A stretch of 64,000 nucleotides of DNA from JBFWUW01 sp050247075 (GTDB lineage Bacteria; Planctomycetota; Planctomycetia; Pirellulales; JBFWUW01), in the NCBI GenBank assembly GCA_050247075.1, contig JBFWUW010000010.1:1-64000 (forward strand), written 5' to 3'. The notes under the pieces are model-generated. The model was not told the origin of the DNA and did not search any database. It worked only from the letters and a program-made list of their open reading frames with translations. Shown here piece by piece: positions 25,950 through 34,489 of the stretch; positions within the stretch are counted from its first letter, which is position 1; every line of letters begins with the position of its first letter. The translations under genes were made by a program, and so were the position numbers.

Positions 25950-26369
25950 ATGCAATACCTAACTTTGAGTGCCCTGCTGCTGGCGGTTGCCTTTGCCGGC
26001 TGTGAACAAATGGAAGGGTACGGCACCAATCGCCCAGCCGATTCGCCTGCCACGACGAATGCCCCTGCCCCGGACAACGCCGCCAGCAACAAGCGCGACG
26101 CAGCCGAGAAACTCAAGACCCCCATCGATCAAAGCGAGGACGTCGAGGATGTGAAGCGGACCGCGGAGATCCGCAAGCGCGTGTTGAAACAGAGCGATCT
26201 GTCGGTCAACGCCCGCAACGTCAAGATCATCACCGAAGGGGGAAAGGTCACGCTGCGCGGTCCCGTCAAGACGGCCGGTGAGCGCGACATCATCGGCACC
26301 ATCGCCGTCGAAGTGGCGGGCGAAGAGAACGTCGATAACCAGATCGACGTTCCCACGGCCGCGCCGTAA
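25950..26369 (+). CDS. BON-domain lipoprotein
   Basis: The 139-residue protein has a lipoprotein signal with lipobox AFAGC (Cys at 18), a Pro/Ala-rich spacer, and one BON domain at about 68-134: TAEIRKRVLKQSDLSVNARN, VTLRGPVKTAGERD and VAGEENVDNQIDV. BON domains bind phospholipid membranes, and OsmY-like proteins respond to osmotic stress. A ribosome-binding site (TTGGAGAT) precedes the ATG. It lies between the PRC-barrel and glycine-rich stress genes, so a shared envelope-stress role is likely. Confidence 0.88.
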   Translation: MQYLTLSALLLAVAFAGCEQMEGYGTNRPADSPATTNAPAPDNAASNKRDAAEKLKTPIDQSEDVEDVKRTAEIRKRVLKQSDLSVNARNVKIITEGGKVTLRGPVKTAGERDIIGTIAVEVAGEENVDNQIDVPTAAP

Positions 26370-26473
26370 TCATCCATGGCAAGAATTGACGAAGTTTGCG
26401 TTGTTCGTGGAAGGCGAGTCCATCGTCGGTGAGCTCGCCTGCGTTTCACACTATTTCATGAGGAGAGCCTACC

Positions 26474-26998
26474 ATGTCTCATTGCGTCTATTGCATCGCC
26501 CAGAATGATGGGCAAGCCATTACCATTGCCAACCGCCTTACCGCCGCCGGTTTTAAAGGGAGCGATATCTCGGTGTTGGTTCCCAATCGCGGCAGCCTGC
26601 GGGAACTTGGCCACGTCAATTCGACTAAAGCCCCTGAAGGAGCCGCCGCGGGTGCCGGCACCGGTGCTGTGTTTGGCGGGGCCTTGGGCTGGCTGGCCGG
26701 CGTCGGTGCCTTGGCCATACCGGGTGTCGGCCCGCTGATAGCCGCCGGACCCATTTTGGGGCTGCTGTCTGGCGTAGCGCTGGGCGGCACCGTGGGCGGC
26801 CTGGCCGGCACGCTGATTGGCATCGGCATTCCAGAGTATGAAGCCAAGCAGTACGAAGGCCATCTGCAGGGTGGCGGAATTTTGATTTCGGTCCACGCCC
26901 ACAACTCGGGTGAGGCGCACCGCATCGAAGAGATCTTCCGTTCCGAAGGGGCGGAAGACATCTCGACCGGCAGTGAAGCCGCCGTGCCGGCAAAATAG
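26474..26998 (+). CDS. glycine-rich two-helix membrane stress protein (DUF1269/YflT-like)
   Basis: The 174-residue protein has a small alpha/beta N-terminus (AQNDGQAITIANRLTAAGFK, then DISVLVPN) and a central Gly/Ala-rich hydrophobic hairpin at about 58-118 (GGALGWLAGVGALAIPGVGP and ALGGTVGGLAGTLIG). It ends with a C-terminal ferredoxin-like half (GGGILISVHAHNSGEAHRIE). This layout matches 'general stress protein' families whose role is not defined. A ribosome-binding site (GAGGAGAG) precedes the ATG. It ends the plus-strand stress group. Confidence 0.75.
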   Translation: MSHCVYCIAQNDGQAITIANRLTAAGFKGSDISVLVPNRGSLRELGHVNSTKAPEGAAAGAGTGAVFGGALGWLAGVGALAIPGVGPLIAAGPILGLLSGVALGGTVGGLAGTLIGIGIPEYEAKQYEGHLQGGGILISVHAHNSGEAHRIEEIFRSEGAEDISTGSEAAVPAK

Positions 26999-27152
26999 CC
27001 CCGACAGTAGGTTCCGCCTGCCGGGCGGAACCTGACAAAGGGTGGGCCAAAAAGCGATTTCTTGTAGCACGACAAGGGCGACGGAAAGCGTCATTCTTTA
27101 GCCGTCGCCAAGCCGATCGAGAATCGCCTCTTTTTTTAAAAAGTGCCGTTCG

Positions 27153-27198
27153 TAAAAAACCGCGGCTGCCGGCCCCTGGGGGGCGGCAACCGCGGTTT
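27153..27198 (-). terminator. intrinsic terminator of the rplU transcript
   Basis: Arms AAACCGCGG-CTGCCG and their complement form a long GC stem, extended by GCCCC/GGGG near the loop. Read on the minus strand it is followed by UUUUUU. It starts about 46 bases after the rplU stop codon. Confidence 0.92.
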
Positions 27199-27244
27199 AA
27201 AAGTGCGGATTAAATTGTAGTCTTGGCGGAATAATAAAGCCGCA

Positions 27245-27559
27245 TCAGGCTACGACAATCTTATTGATTTTGACCTGGAGCGAAATCTGGCGGTGCCCCG
27301 TCTTGCGGCGAGAGTTCTTACGGCGTCGCATCTTTTGCACGACCAGCTTGGGGCCTTGGACAATGTCCACCACCTCGGCTTGCACGGCGGCACCCGCCAC
27401 GCAGGGCTGCCCGATTTGCAGGCTGCCCTCGGCACCGCAGGCCAAGACGTTGTCGAAGGTGATGGGGCTTCCCTTGGCCAGATCGCGGTAGTCGATCTGG
27501 ACAAGCTGGCCCTCTTCGACGCGAAGTTGACGGCCGCTTTCACGAATAATGGCGTACAT
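27245..27559 (-). CDS. rplU: 50S ribosomal protein L21
   Basis: The 104-residue protein matches L21 throughout: MYAIIRESGRQLRVEEGQ at the start, then ITFDNVLACG and the basic RNA-binding region KMRRRKNSRRKTGHRQ. It binds 23S rRNA in the large subunit. It lies 64 bases after rng and is followed by a strong terminator; the usual neighbour rpmA (L27) is not present, so L27 must be encoded elsewhere. Confidence 0.97.
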   Translation of the reverse strand: MYAIIRESGRQLRVEEGQLVQIDYRDLAKGSPITFDNVLACGAEGSLQIGQPCVAGAAVQAEVVDIVQGPKLVVQKMRRRKNSRRKTGHRQISLQVKINKIVVA

Positions 27560-27623
27560 GGGGAGAAATCCGAGGTTTATGGCAACGAAGTGTCGTTCAA
27601 TACAGTCTTGTAGGCCCCTTAGT

Positions 27624-29393
27624 CTATCGCCCCGGCTTTTCCGAGTCGAGGGCCGACCAGTGGTGGAATTTCATTTCCCGGCCGGATGAATCCTCGCATT
27701 CGATCGTCAGGTGTTCCGGCGAAACTCCTTCGCGGCCAACGATTTGGATCGCCAGATCGCCCTCGTCCTCAATCCGGGCCAGTTCCCGCCGTTTGCGGTT
27801 GTTGAGATAGACCGCGACCTCGTCCTCGACCGTAATCGTGATCTTGGACACGTCCGACTCGTGGCTGGCCAGGATTAACAGCCGAATGACCTCAATCGCC
27901 ATGCTTTCGGCCGTTTTGACGACACCCGTCGCATTGCAAGAGGAGCATTCCTTGAACACGCTCCGTTTCAGACTGGGGCGAATCCGCTGCCGCGTCATCT
28001 CGATCAGCCCAAACGGGCTGGTCCGTAAGATCTTGGTGCGTGCCCGGTCGCGCTTGACGGCATCGTGCAAGGCCCGTTCCACATTGCGGCGATGGCGTTC
28101 CTTGCGCATGTCGATAAAGTCGTTGACGATCACACCCCCCAGATCGCGCAACCGTAGTTGGCGGGCAATCTCGCGGGCAGCCAGCAGGTTCATCTGGTAG
28201 GCGGTCTCCTCGGCCGAGTCATCCGCCCGGAAATTGCCGCTGTTGACGTCGATGGCGACCAGGGCCTCGGTCTGGTCGATGACGATGGAGCCGCCGGCCT
28301 TGAGCGGCACCTTGCGCTGGTGCATCTTGCCGATTTCCTCATCCAGGTTGTGCTTGTGGAAGAGGGGTTCCTTGCCTTCGTAAAGCTGCAGCTTGTGGAC
28401 GTAGCGAGGCATGACGATCTGCAGGAATTCCTTGGCCCGCTCGTAGGCCTTGGGTTCGTCGATGAAGATGTTGTCCACGTCGCCGGTGAAGATGTCGCGG
28501 ATCGTGCGGATGATCATGTCGCTCTCTTCGTAGATGTCGATCGGCGCCGGGTGCTTTTTCACGCGGCGGACGATGACTTTCCACAACCGCAACAAGTAAG
28601 CCAGGTCGCGGGAGAGTTCTTTCTTGGTCCGGTCGACGCCGGCCGTGCGGACAATAAAGCCCAGCCCCTTGGGCGGGTTTAGTTCGCGCATGATGTCGCG
28701 CAGTTTGCGGCGGGCGTCTTCGTCCTCGATCTTGCGGGAAACACCCACGCGGCCCAAGGCAGGCATCAACACCAGATACCGGCCAGGGATGCTGATATAA
28801 GTAGACAGGGTCGGCCCCTTGGTGCCGATTCCCTCTTTGATGACCTGGACCAGCACTTCGTCGCCGCGGCGCAGAATGTCTTGGATGGGCGGCTTTACCC
28901 GCGGCCGGGCACCGGGCCGCTCGCGGCGCTGCTGTTGGGGGCGGCGCGGACCGTTGCGGCGCGGGGGGCCTTCGGCGGACTCGCCGACCGATTCAGCCCC
29001 GGCTTCCGCCGGAACGCGGGCAACTTCCCGCTCTTCGTCAATTTCCGCGGGCACGTCGTCGGCGACGTTTTCCTCCGGGGCATCGATCTCGATATCGGCG
29101 AAGCGGCCCGAGCGGGAGCCTTCGATGGGGCGGTCGGGGTCGAAACCGCCCTGGCGAAAGTACTGCGGCTCGATATCGCTGATGTGCAGAAAGCCGTTCC
29201 GGCCCACGCCAAAGTCGATAAAGGCGGCTTGTATGCTGGGTTCCAGGTTGACAACGCGGCCCTTGTAGATGTTGCCGACGTAGTTGTCCTGGCTGGTACG
29301 CTCGATGTAGAGCTCTTCAAGCACTCCGTTTTCAACAATCGCAATCCGGGACTCTTCCGGTTGCGAAACATTGATGAGCATCTCCTGCTTCAT
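27624..29393 (-). CDS. rng: ribonuclease E/G
   Basis: The 589-residue endoribonuclease of RNA decay and rRNA processing. The S1 domain begins near residue 37 (NYVGNIYKGRVVNLEPSIQA) and is split by an insertion of about 85 acidic then basic, disordered-looking residues (about 80-165) before it resumes at GDEVLVQVIKEGIGTKG. The catalytic metal ligands are visible as Asp382 in VAIDVNSG and Asp425 in VNDFIDM. The Zn-link appears as CSSCNATG near 483. There is no long RNase E-type C-terminal scaffold. It sits between DUF2344 and rplU, a gene order conserved in many bacteria. Confidence 0.93.
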   Translation of the reverse strand: MKQEMLINVSQPEESRIAIVENGVLEELYIERTSQDNYVGNIYKGRVVNLEPSIQAAFIDFGVGRNGFLHISDIEPQYFRQGGFDPDRPIEGSRSGRFADIEIDAPEENVADDVPAEIDEEREVARVPAEAGAESVGESAEGPPRRNGPRRPQQQRRERPGARPRVKPPIQDILRRGDEVLVQVIKEGIGTKGPTLSTYISIPGRYLVLMPALGRVGVSRKIEDEDARRKLRDIMRELNPPKGLGFIVRTAGVDRTKKELSRDLAYLLRLWKVIVRRVKKHPAPIDIYEESDMIIRTIRDIFTGDVDNIFIDEPKAYERAKEFLQIVMPRYVHKLQLYEGKEPLFHKHNLDEEIGKMHQRKVPLKAGGSIVIDQTEALVAIDVNSGNFRADDSAEETAYQMNLLAAREIARQLRLRDLGGVIVNDFIDMRKERHRRNVERALHDAVKRDRARTKILRTSPFGLIEMTRQRIRPSLKRSVFKECSSCNATGVVKTAESMAIEVIRLLILASHESDVSKITITVEDEVAVYLNNRKRRELARIEDEGDLAIQIVGREGVSPEHLTIECEDSSGREMKFHHWSALDSEKPGR

Positions 29394-29477
29394 GATGGCG
29401 GAATCCTGTTCGGCAGGGCGCTAGAGCGCGCACATGGGCCGCGGGGGTGCTCCCCCAGGGCAGCCGGGCTGGGCAGG

Positions 29478-30107
29478 TCATGGCAAGACCTCCACGCGAA
29501 CTCGCGCCAGTGTCAGGCCGTGCTGTTCGAGGTCCGTCAAACCGACGGCCTCCAGCACTTCACGCGGCCTGGCGCTGCCTTCTCCACAAACACGAACGTC
29601 GAACCGCAGCGTGCCGTCAATGACGGCCAGCGACTCGACATAGGACCGCACATCCACCGTGTTGCCCGACGAAGCTCGCCGGACAAGGTGGGTCGGTTCG
29701 GCCAACCACGAGGTGATCGCCGCCGATGCCTGATCGCGGCGATCGGGCGGCAGGGGCGTTTCGTAAGTGACCTGTTGAACCTGGGTCTTGCGCGTGCCCG
29801 GCGGGATGACAGCCGCCGACGTGAACGACAGTCCAGAGGGAGCGACCGATTGCAGCGTCGCCAAGACTTGCTCGGCGGATTGCTCTTCGGATAGCTCCAA
29901 CTCCATGACTTCGTCCAGGCCGGCGATGCCCACCGCCAGGGCCAGGGGAAAGCTCATTCGCGGCTTGGGATGGAATCCCTCGCTCATGCTCAGCGGCAGC
30001 CCGGCCCGGCGGAACATTCGTTCCAGAGTGCGGGCCAGATCGCGATGGCTAATCCATCGCAAATCCCCCTCTTTGCGAAATCGCAAGCGCACTCGATGCC
30101 GGACCAT
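29478..30107 (-). CDS. DUF2344 (TIGR03936) protein
   Basis: The 209-residue protein opens with RLRFRKEGDLRWISHRDLAR and has GFHPKPRMSFPLALAVGI, the hallmarks of DUF2344. This domain is normally fused to, or encoded beside, a TIGR03960-type radical SAM protein. No radical SAM gene is present here, so it is a stand-alone version. Its position before rng and rplU is the usual one and points to a role linked to RNA modification or ribosome function, but the reaction is unknown. Confidence 0.85.
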   Translation of the reverse strand: MVRHRVRLRFRKEGDLRWISHRDLARTLERMFRRAGLPLSMSEGFHPKPRMSFPLALAVGIAGLDEVMELELSEEQSAEQVLATLQSVAPSGLSFTSAAVIPPGTRKTQVQQVTYETPLPPDRRDQASAAITSWLAEPTHLVRRASSGNTVDVRSYVESLAVIDGTLRFDVRVCGEGSARPREVLEAVGLTDLEQHGLTLARVRVEVLP

Positions 30108-30224
30108 TTGGCTCGCTCCGCCCGTCCGGCTGCCGTGGCCGAACGGGATGTTTCAGAAAAAAATCGGCTGTTTTGTTTGTGCGACCGAACCCGGGGTGTC
30201 CCCAGGCCCTAGCCAGACGGTTGC

Positions 30225-31976
30225 TTACCCTGCCCGCTCGGGCAGGACCTTTCTCAATTCCTCCTTGAGGTAATGCTTAATGTCACGCGCGTGCTCCATG
30301 TTGATGACGCGCGCGGCCACCGCTTCGCATTGCGGCAGGGTGACACTTCGACAAACTTTCTTGATCTCTGGGATGGCACTTGGGGTAACGCTTAGCTGCC
30401 GCAGTCCCAGGCCTAGCAGCAGCATGGTGTACGTAGGGTTGCCGCTCATTTGTCCGCAAACATTGACACCGATCGCGCGCGAGCGGCCCGCGTCGATGGC
30501 CAGCTTGATCATCCGCAGGACCGCGGGATCGCAAGAATTGTACAGTCCGGCGACTTCCATGTTGCCGCGGTCCACCGCCAAAGTGTACTGTACCAGATCG
30601 TTTGTGCCGATACTGATAAACTCGACTTCCGGCACGAATTGGTCAATCAGGATCACCGCCGACGGGACCTCGACCATCATTCCGACCGGCATTTGCCGGT
30701 TAAATGGCACGTTATTCTCCTCCAAGTCCTCCATCACGTCGGCCAGGATCATTTTGGCCTGGCGCAGCTCGTGCAGGGTGGAAATCAGCGGAAACAGGAT
30801 CCGCACATTGCCGGAGGCACTGGCCCGCAGGATTGCCCGCAATTGTGTCCGAAACAGGGGGACATTGCGCAACGAAATACGGATGCTGCGCAGCCCCAAG
30901 CAGGGGTTGTGTTCATCCTCGGGCTGGGGAAGCTGCCGCATCTTGTCCGCGCCCAGGTCGAGCGTGCGAATGACCACGGGCCGGCCCCCCATGGCATCAA
31001 TCACCTGCCGGTAGGCGTTGTAGTGCGTTTCCTCGGTGGGCTCTTCGTCGGTCCCCAGGTAGAGGAATTCCGTGCGGTAGAGGCCAATGCCATCGCTGCC
31101 GCGTTCGCAACATTGCTTTACCTCTTGGGGAAACTCGATGTTTCCCAGCAGGTCTATGCGAGTGCCGTCCGCGGTCTCGGCCGGCAAGTCGCGGAGGCTT
31201 TGCAGGCGGGCCGCCAAGGTTCGGTCGGACTCGGCTTCCTGGCGGTAGCGCTCCAGGGTCGGTTCGTCGGGGCAGACAATCACCAGGCCGGCGTTGCCAT
31301 CGATAATCACCTGGTCTCCGCCCGAGACGTCGGTCAAGAAGGAGCCAACCCCCACGACGGCTGGAATCTCCATGCCTTGGGCCACGATAGCGGTATGGCT
31401 GCCCACGCCGCCAATCTCGGTGACAAAGCCCAGCACGAACTGGCGATTCAGGCTGGCTGTTTCACTGGGTGTCAGGTTGTGCGCTAACACCAGCACGGGC
31501 GAAGTCAGTTCCGAGAGTTCCTCGCGTTTTTGCCCCAACAGGTTGCGCATCAAGCGCTTTTCGAGATCGAGAATGTCATCGGCCCGGGCCGCGAACTGCT
31601 TGTCTGGCAGCGTGCGAAACACCTTGACGTAGCGCCGCAAGACCTGGCTGACGGCGTATTCCGGCGAGTTCCGCCGCTCGCGAACGTGCTGGTCAATCTC
31701 GGATCGCAGCGCCGGATCGTCCAACATTTGCAAATGGGCATCGAAGATGGCACCCAGCCTCGGCCCCAGTTGTTGGGCGATGTTGTCGCGGTTCTCCGTG
31801 ATCTCCCGGGCCGAAGCACGGAAAGCGGCATCCAGCCGCTGCAGCTCGGCATCGACGGCATCGCGTGACACAAATTGCCGAGGAATGCGAAACCCCTCGC
31901 CCGTCAACACCAGCGCCTCGCCGATGGCCACGCCGGCGGAAACCGCGACTCCGGTGAACTTGAGCATTGGATTCAT
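30225..31976 (-). CDS. ptsI: PTS enzyme I (PEP-protein phosphotransferase)
   Basis: Takes phosphate from phosphoenolpyruvate and passes it to HPr. The 583-residue protein has the HPr-binding helical N-terminus, the phospho-accepting His194 in GGVGSHTAIVA, and the TIM-barrel C-terminal domain with GIGLYRTEFLYL, MVEVPSAV and GTNDLVQYTLAVDRGN around the PEP site and active Cys (NVCGQMSG). It is the last gene after hpf-ptsN-ptsH; 82 bases separate it from ptsH. Confidence 0.96.
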   Translation of the reverse strand: MNPMLKFTGVAVSAGVAIGEALVLTGEGFRIPRQFVSRDAVDAELQRLDAAFRASAREITENRDNIAQQLGPRLGAIFDAHLQMLDDPALRSEIDQHVRERRNSPEYAVSQVLRRYVKVFRTLPDKQFAARADDILDLEKRLMRNLLGQKREELSELTSPVLVLAHNLTPSETASLNRQFVLGFVTEIGGVGSHTAIVAQGMEIPAVVGVGSFLTDVSGGDQVIIDGNAGLVIVCPDEPTLERYRQEAESDRTLAARLQSLRDLPAETADGTRIDLLGNIEFPQEVKQCCERGSDGIGLYRTEFLYLGTDEEPTEETHYNAYRQVIDAMGGRPVVIRTLDLGADKMRQLPQPEDEHNPCLGLRSIRISLRNVPLFRTQLRAILRASASGNVRILFPLISTLHELRQAKMILADVMEDLEENNVPFNRQMPVGMMVEVPSAVILIDQFVPEVEFISIGTNDLVQYTLAVDRGNMEVAGLYNSCDPAVLRMIKLAIDAGRSRAIGVNVCGQMSGNPTYTMLLLGLGLRQLSVTPSAIPEIKKVCRSVTLPQCEAVAARVINMEHARDIKHYLKEELRKVLPERAG

Positions 31977-32058
31977 GTTCGTCGTCGCACGGCCACGGTG
32001 TCTCGCTAATTATCGGCAACCTCACGGATTGCGGTTGGCTTCGACCGCCAGGGGAATC

Positions 32059-32358
32059 TCAGACGGTCGATGACGGGGGGGCGTCCTCGCTGAAATTCTT
32101 GGCAAACAGTTCGCTCAAGGCTTCGACGGTCGCCTCGGCATCGGGACCGGTGGCCTCGATCCAAAGTTCGGTCCCCTCGACGGCCGCCAAGGTGAGCATC
32201 GAAAGGATGCTCTTGCCGTCAACACGCTCATGATTCTTGCAAACCATGACAACCGACGCAAAGCGCCGGGCGGTCTTTACGAACATATCCGCCGGCCGGG
32301 CATGCAAGCCCTGCTCGTTCGTGACCACCACTTTGCGTCGGACCATTGGTTCGCTCAT
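32059..32358 (-). CDS. ptsH: HPr phosphocarrier protein
   Basis: The 99-residue carrier has the active His19 in EQGLHARPADM and the Ser-46-like site in VDGKSILSMLTLAA. It relays phosphate from enzyme I to EIIA. It is slightly longer than standard HPr (85-90) through an acidic/Ser-rich C-terminal tail. Whether the Ser is phosphorylated by an HPr kinase cannot be judged from this window. Confidence 0.96.
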   Translation of the reverse strand: MSEPMVRRKVVVTNEQGLHARPADMFVKTARRFASVVMVCKNHERVDGKSILSMLTLAAVEGTELWIEATGPDAEATVEALSELFAKNFSEDAPPSSTV

Positions 32359-32404
32359 CGTCGCTGCCTGGGTGTGCTATTTTGCCGTGGACCAGCTTCT
32401 TCAT

Positions 32405-32450
32405 GGCCGGCCCGCAAACCGCACGGGGCAGGCCAATGTTGCGGCCGGCC
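32405..32450. other. intercistronic hairpin between ptsN and ptsH
   Basis: Arms GGCCGGCCCGCAA (32405-32417) and TTGCGGCCGGCC (32439-32450) pair with one bulge around a 21-base loop. On the plus strand CTTTTT follows; on the minus (coding) strand no U-run follows. It may be an mRNA processing or stability element that sets different ptsN and ptsH levels. Confidence 0.5.
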
Positions 32451-32467
32451 CTTTTTATGGCCGGCGC

Positions 32468-32941
32468 TCAAGCAAACTGGTTGGAATCGGCTTCGTCCAG
32501 CAGGGTCAAGATGTCTTGAGGAGTCTTGGCCTGCTTGAGGAATCGGCAGAATGTTTCGTCCCGCAACTGGCGCGAAACATTTTCCAGGGCTCTTAAATGG
32601 TCGCCCGGCCGATCTGGTGGAGAAAGCAGCAGAAAGAACAACTGCACCTTTTCTCCATCCAGACTGTCGAAATCGACCCCTTCCGCGCTCACGGCTACCG
32701 TGCCGACCAGGCGGTCGACGCTAGGGTGCTTGGTGTGAGGCACGGCCACGCCGCGACCGATTCCCGTGCTGCCCAATTCCTCTCGCTCCAGGATTCGGCC
32801 AACAATACTGTCGAACTCCTTGGCGGATATCTTGCCCGCGTCAGCGATGGCTTGCGCCATTTCTCGGATCACGCCCTCTTTGTCGTGAGACTTCAGATCG
32901 GCTCGAACCGCGTCGCGAATTACGAAGTCAGCAAACTTCAT
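32468..32941 (-). CDS. ptsN: PTS EIIA, nitrogen-regulatory (PtsN) type
   Basis: The 157-residue domain has the EIIA phosphorylation site His69 in GIGRGVAVPHTKH and a typical fold order (REMAQAIADAGKI, then VQLFFLLLSPPDRPGDHLRAL). It accepts phosphate from HPr. With no EIIB or EIIC nearby, it is expected to regulate rather than transport. It lies 43 bases after hpf. Confidence 0.92.
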   Translation of the reverse strand: MKFADFVIRDAVRADLKSHDKEGVIREMAQAIADAGKISAKEFDSIVGRILEREELGSTGIGRGVAVPHTKHPSVDRLVGTVAVSAEGVDFDSLDGEKVQLFFLLLSPPDRPGDHLRALENVSRQLRDETFCRFLKQAKTPQDILTLLDEADSNQFA

Positions 32942-32984
32942 GCACGCTTCTCCTTTCCCCTTCGTTGCAATTTAAGTTAGAAGG

Positions 32985-33329
32985 CTATTCTTCATCCGGT
33001 GGGACAATTTCCTTATGGGTCGAACCGCGATGATGTTCCTGAACCTTCTCTTTGTACTTCCGCAATTGTTGTTCCAGCTTGTGCATGGCATTATCCACGG
33101 CCGCCAGCAAGTTTTCACAGGTATCCGTGGCCTGAAAGTCGTGCTTGTGCTCCGCCGACACGCGAATGTCCACGCCGGGCTTATCTTCGTGCTCCAAGTC
33201 AACTCGCACGTCAATGGCCGTCAAGCGATCGTACAGCCGGGCGAGCTTTTCGACCTTAGCCGAGATTTTCTCCCGAGTGGCTTCGCTCAAGTGCCCATGC
33301 CGGGTCGAGATATTAATTTGCACCGCCAA
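32985..33329 (-). CDS. hpf: ribosome hibernation/stability factor (HPF/RaiA family)
   Basis: The 114-residue protein starts MAVQINISTRHGHLSEATRE and has LYDRLTAIDVRVDLEHEDK and ENLLAAVDNAMHKLEQQLRK, the short HPF/RaiA beta-alpha-beta fold. It lacks the long C-terminal dimerisation domain, so it is the short type. It inactivates ribosomes in stationary phase by binding near the A and P sites. It leads the hpf-ptsN-ptsH-ptsI unit. Confidence 0.93.
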   Translation of the reverse strand: MAVQINISTRHGHLSEATREKISAKVEKLARLYDRLTAIDVRVDLEHEDKPGVDIRVSAEHKHDFQATDTCENLLAAVDNAMHKLEQQLRKYKEKVQEHHRGSTHKEIVPPDEE

Positions 33330-33948
33330 GTCTCCGTTAACGCCAACCTATCGAACAGGTTAATCCCAGCCCGTCACAACCGCTACAAATGGCAGGACTT
33401 TGCAAAACAGCCAGCCAATTCCGGTGGGAAGCGGGGCATTCTAGCGACCCAGGGCCGTGCCGACAAACGAGAACATTTGCCGCCGATCGCCGCAACATTC
33501 AGTCGTGGCCAGAATTCCGTACCGCTCCCATGTCTATCCTATAGGTAGTCTAGTCCAGAGATAGGTGGGGCTGAAAGGTATTCTCCCTCGGTTCGCCAAA
33601 CTCGACGGCCCGTTTTGGAGCCAAAAATGTTGGCCGCGGAGGCCATCCCACGGCCCATCGCCGATGTTGGTGCCGCGGCTGGTATTGTAGACCGAAATTG
33701 TAGTCGATTAACGATTATAGCACTGAGGGGGCCGACAAAAGATTTATGGGGCTTGTTGCCGGGCGCGGCAGTTGGTAACTTCATGGGGCACGACTGATCG
33801 TGGCAATTTATACGGCGGGCAACCATTAGGTAAGGCTTGCCAACGGTGTCGTTTGTACGATGCCGGCTCGATCTCTCGACCAAGTGCCCACCCTTGGCCG
33901 CGGGCATGTCCCTTGGCATTGGGATTTGGGCCATTCAAGGTACGAACC
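33330..33948. other. 620-bp divergent intergenic region, no gene seen
   Basis: The region lies between hpf (minus) and the CBS gene (plus). Open frames on both strands lack motifs or ribosome-binding sites. It holds a somewhat AT-rich stretch near 33690-33760 and should contain both promoters. A near-sigma-54 sequence at 33390 was considered and rejected. Confidence 0.5.
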
Positions 33949-34413
33949 GTGGATTTAGAGTTCAGCCTGACGACGGAGACCGTCGAGCGGTTGAAGCCGA
34001 GTGCTCCGCTTTGCGTGGAGCCAGACATCTCCGTGCGCGACGCCTTGGCCGTTCTTCGCGATAAGCGTGCCGGCAGCCTTTGCATTTGCAAGGATGGCAT
34101 CTTGACCGGCATTTTCACCGAGCGCGACGTGCTAAAGATATTGGCCCGGGGCGATTCGCTCGATGCCCGCATCGACTCGGTGATGACCACCCAGCCGGCT
34201 ACGGTCTTGATGACCGATTCGGTCGCTACTGCCATTCGCAAAATGTCCAGCGGCGGTTATCGCCGCTTGCTGATTGTCGATTCCGCTGGGCGGCCCACCG
34301 GCAAGTTCAACGTCGCTTCCATCTTGCGCTACGTTGTCGAATACTTTCCGCAAGCCGTCTACAATTTGCCACCAGACCCTCGAGCGACCATGTTGGACCG
34401 CGACGGTGCCTGA
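33949..34413 (+). CDS. tandem CBS-domain protein
   Basis: The 154-residue protein is built of two CBS repeats: PLCVEPDISVRDALAVLRDK with GILTGIFTERDVLKIL, and PATVLMTDSVATAIRKMSSG with GRPTGKFNVASILRYV. CBS pairs bind adenosyl ligands (AMP, ATP, SAM) and report energy charge. The start is GTG 33949 with CAAGG eight bases upstream. The gene precedes korA by 76 bases on the same strand, and a second CBS protein follows korB, so a regulatory link to the oxidoreductase is likely. Confidence 0.88.
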   Translation: MDLEFSLTTETVERLKPSAPLCVEPDISVRDALAVLRDKRAGSLCICKDGILTGIFTERDVLKILARGDSLDARIDSVMTTQPATVLMTDSVATAIRKMSSGGYRRLLIVDSAGRPTGKFNVASILRYVVEYFPQAVYNLPPDPRATMLDRDGA

Positions 34414-34489
34414 TTTTTCGCCTGCCCCGCCTTTGCCTGCCTGCCGACCCGCCTAGACTCTTCCGCAGAAGAGGAGATTGAAGACCGAT

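Noticed and set aside
33390..33404. sigma-54-like TGGCAGGACTTTGCA on the plus strand
   Set aside because: The spacing between GG and GC is one base short of the consensus and the site is about 550 bases from the next plus-strand gene.
33539..33934. minus-strand frame between hpf and the CBS gene
   Set aside because: No family motif, no ribosome-binding site, and composition unlike neighbouring genes.
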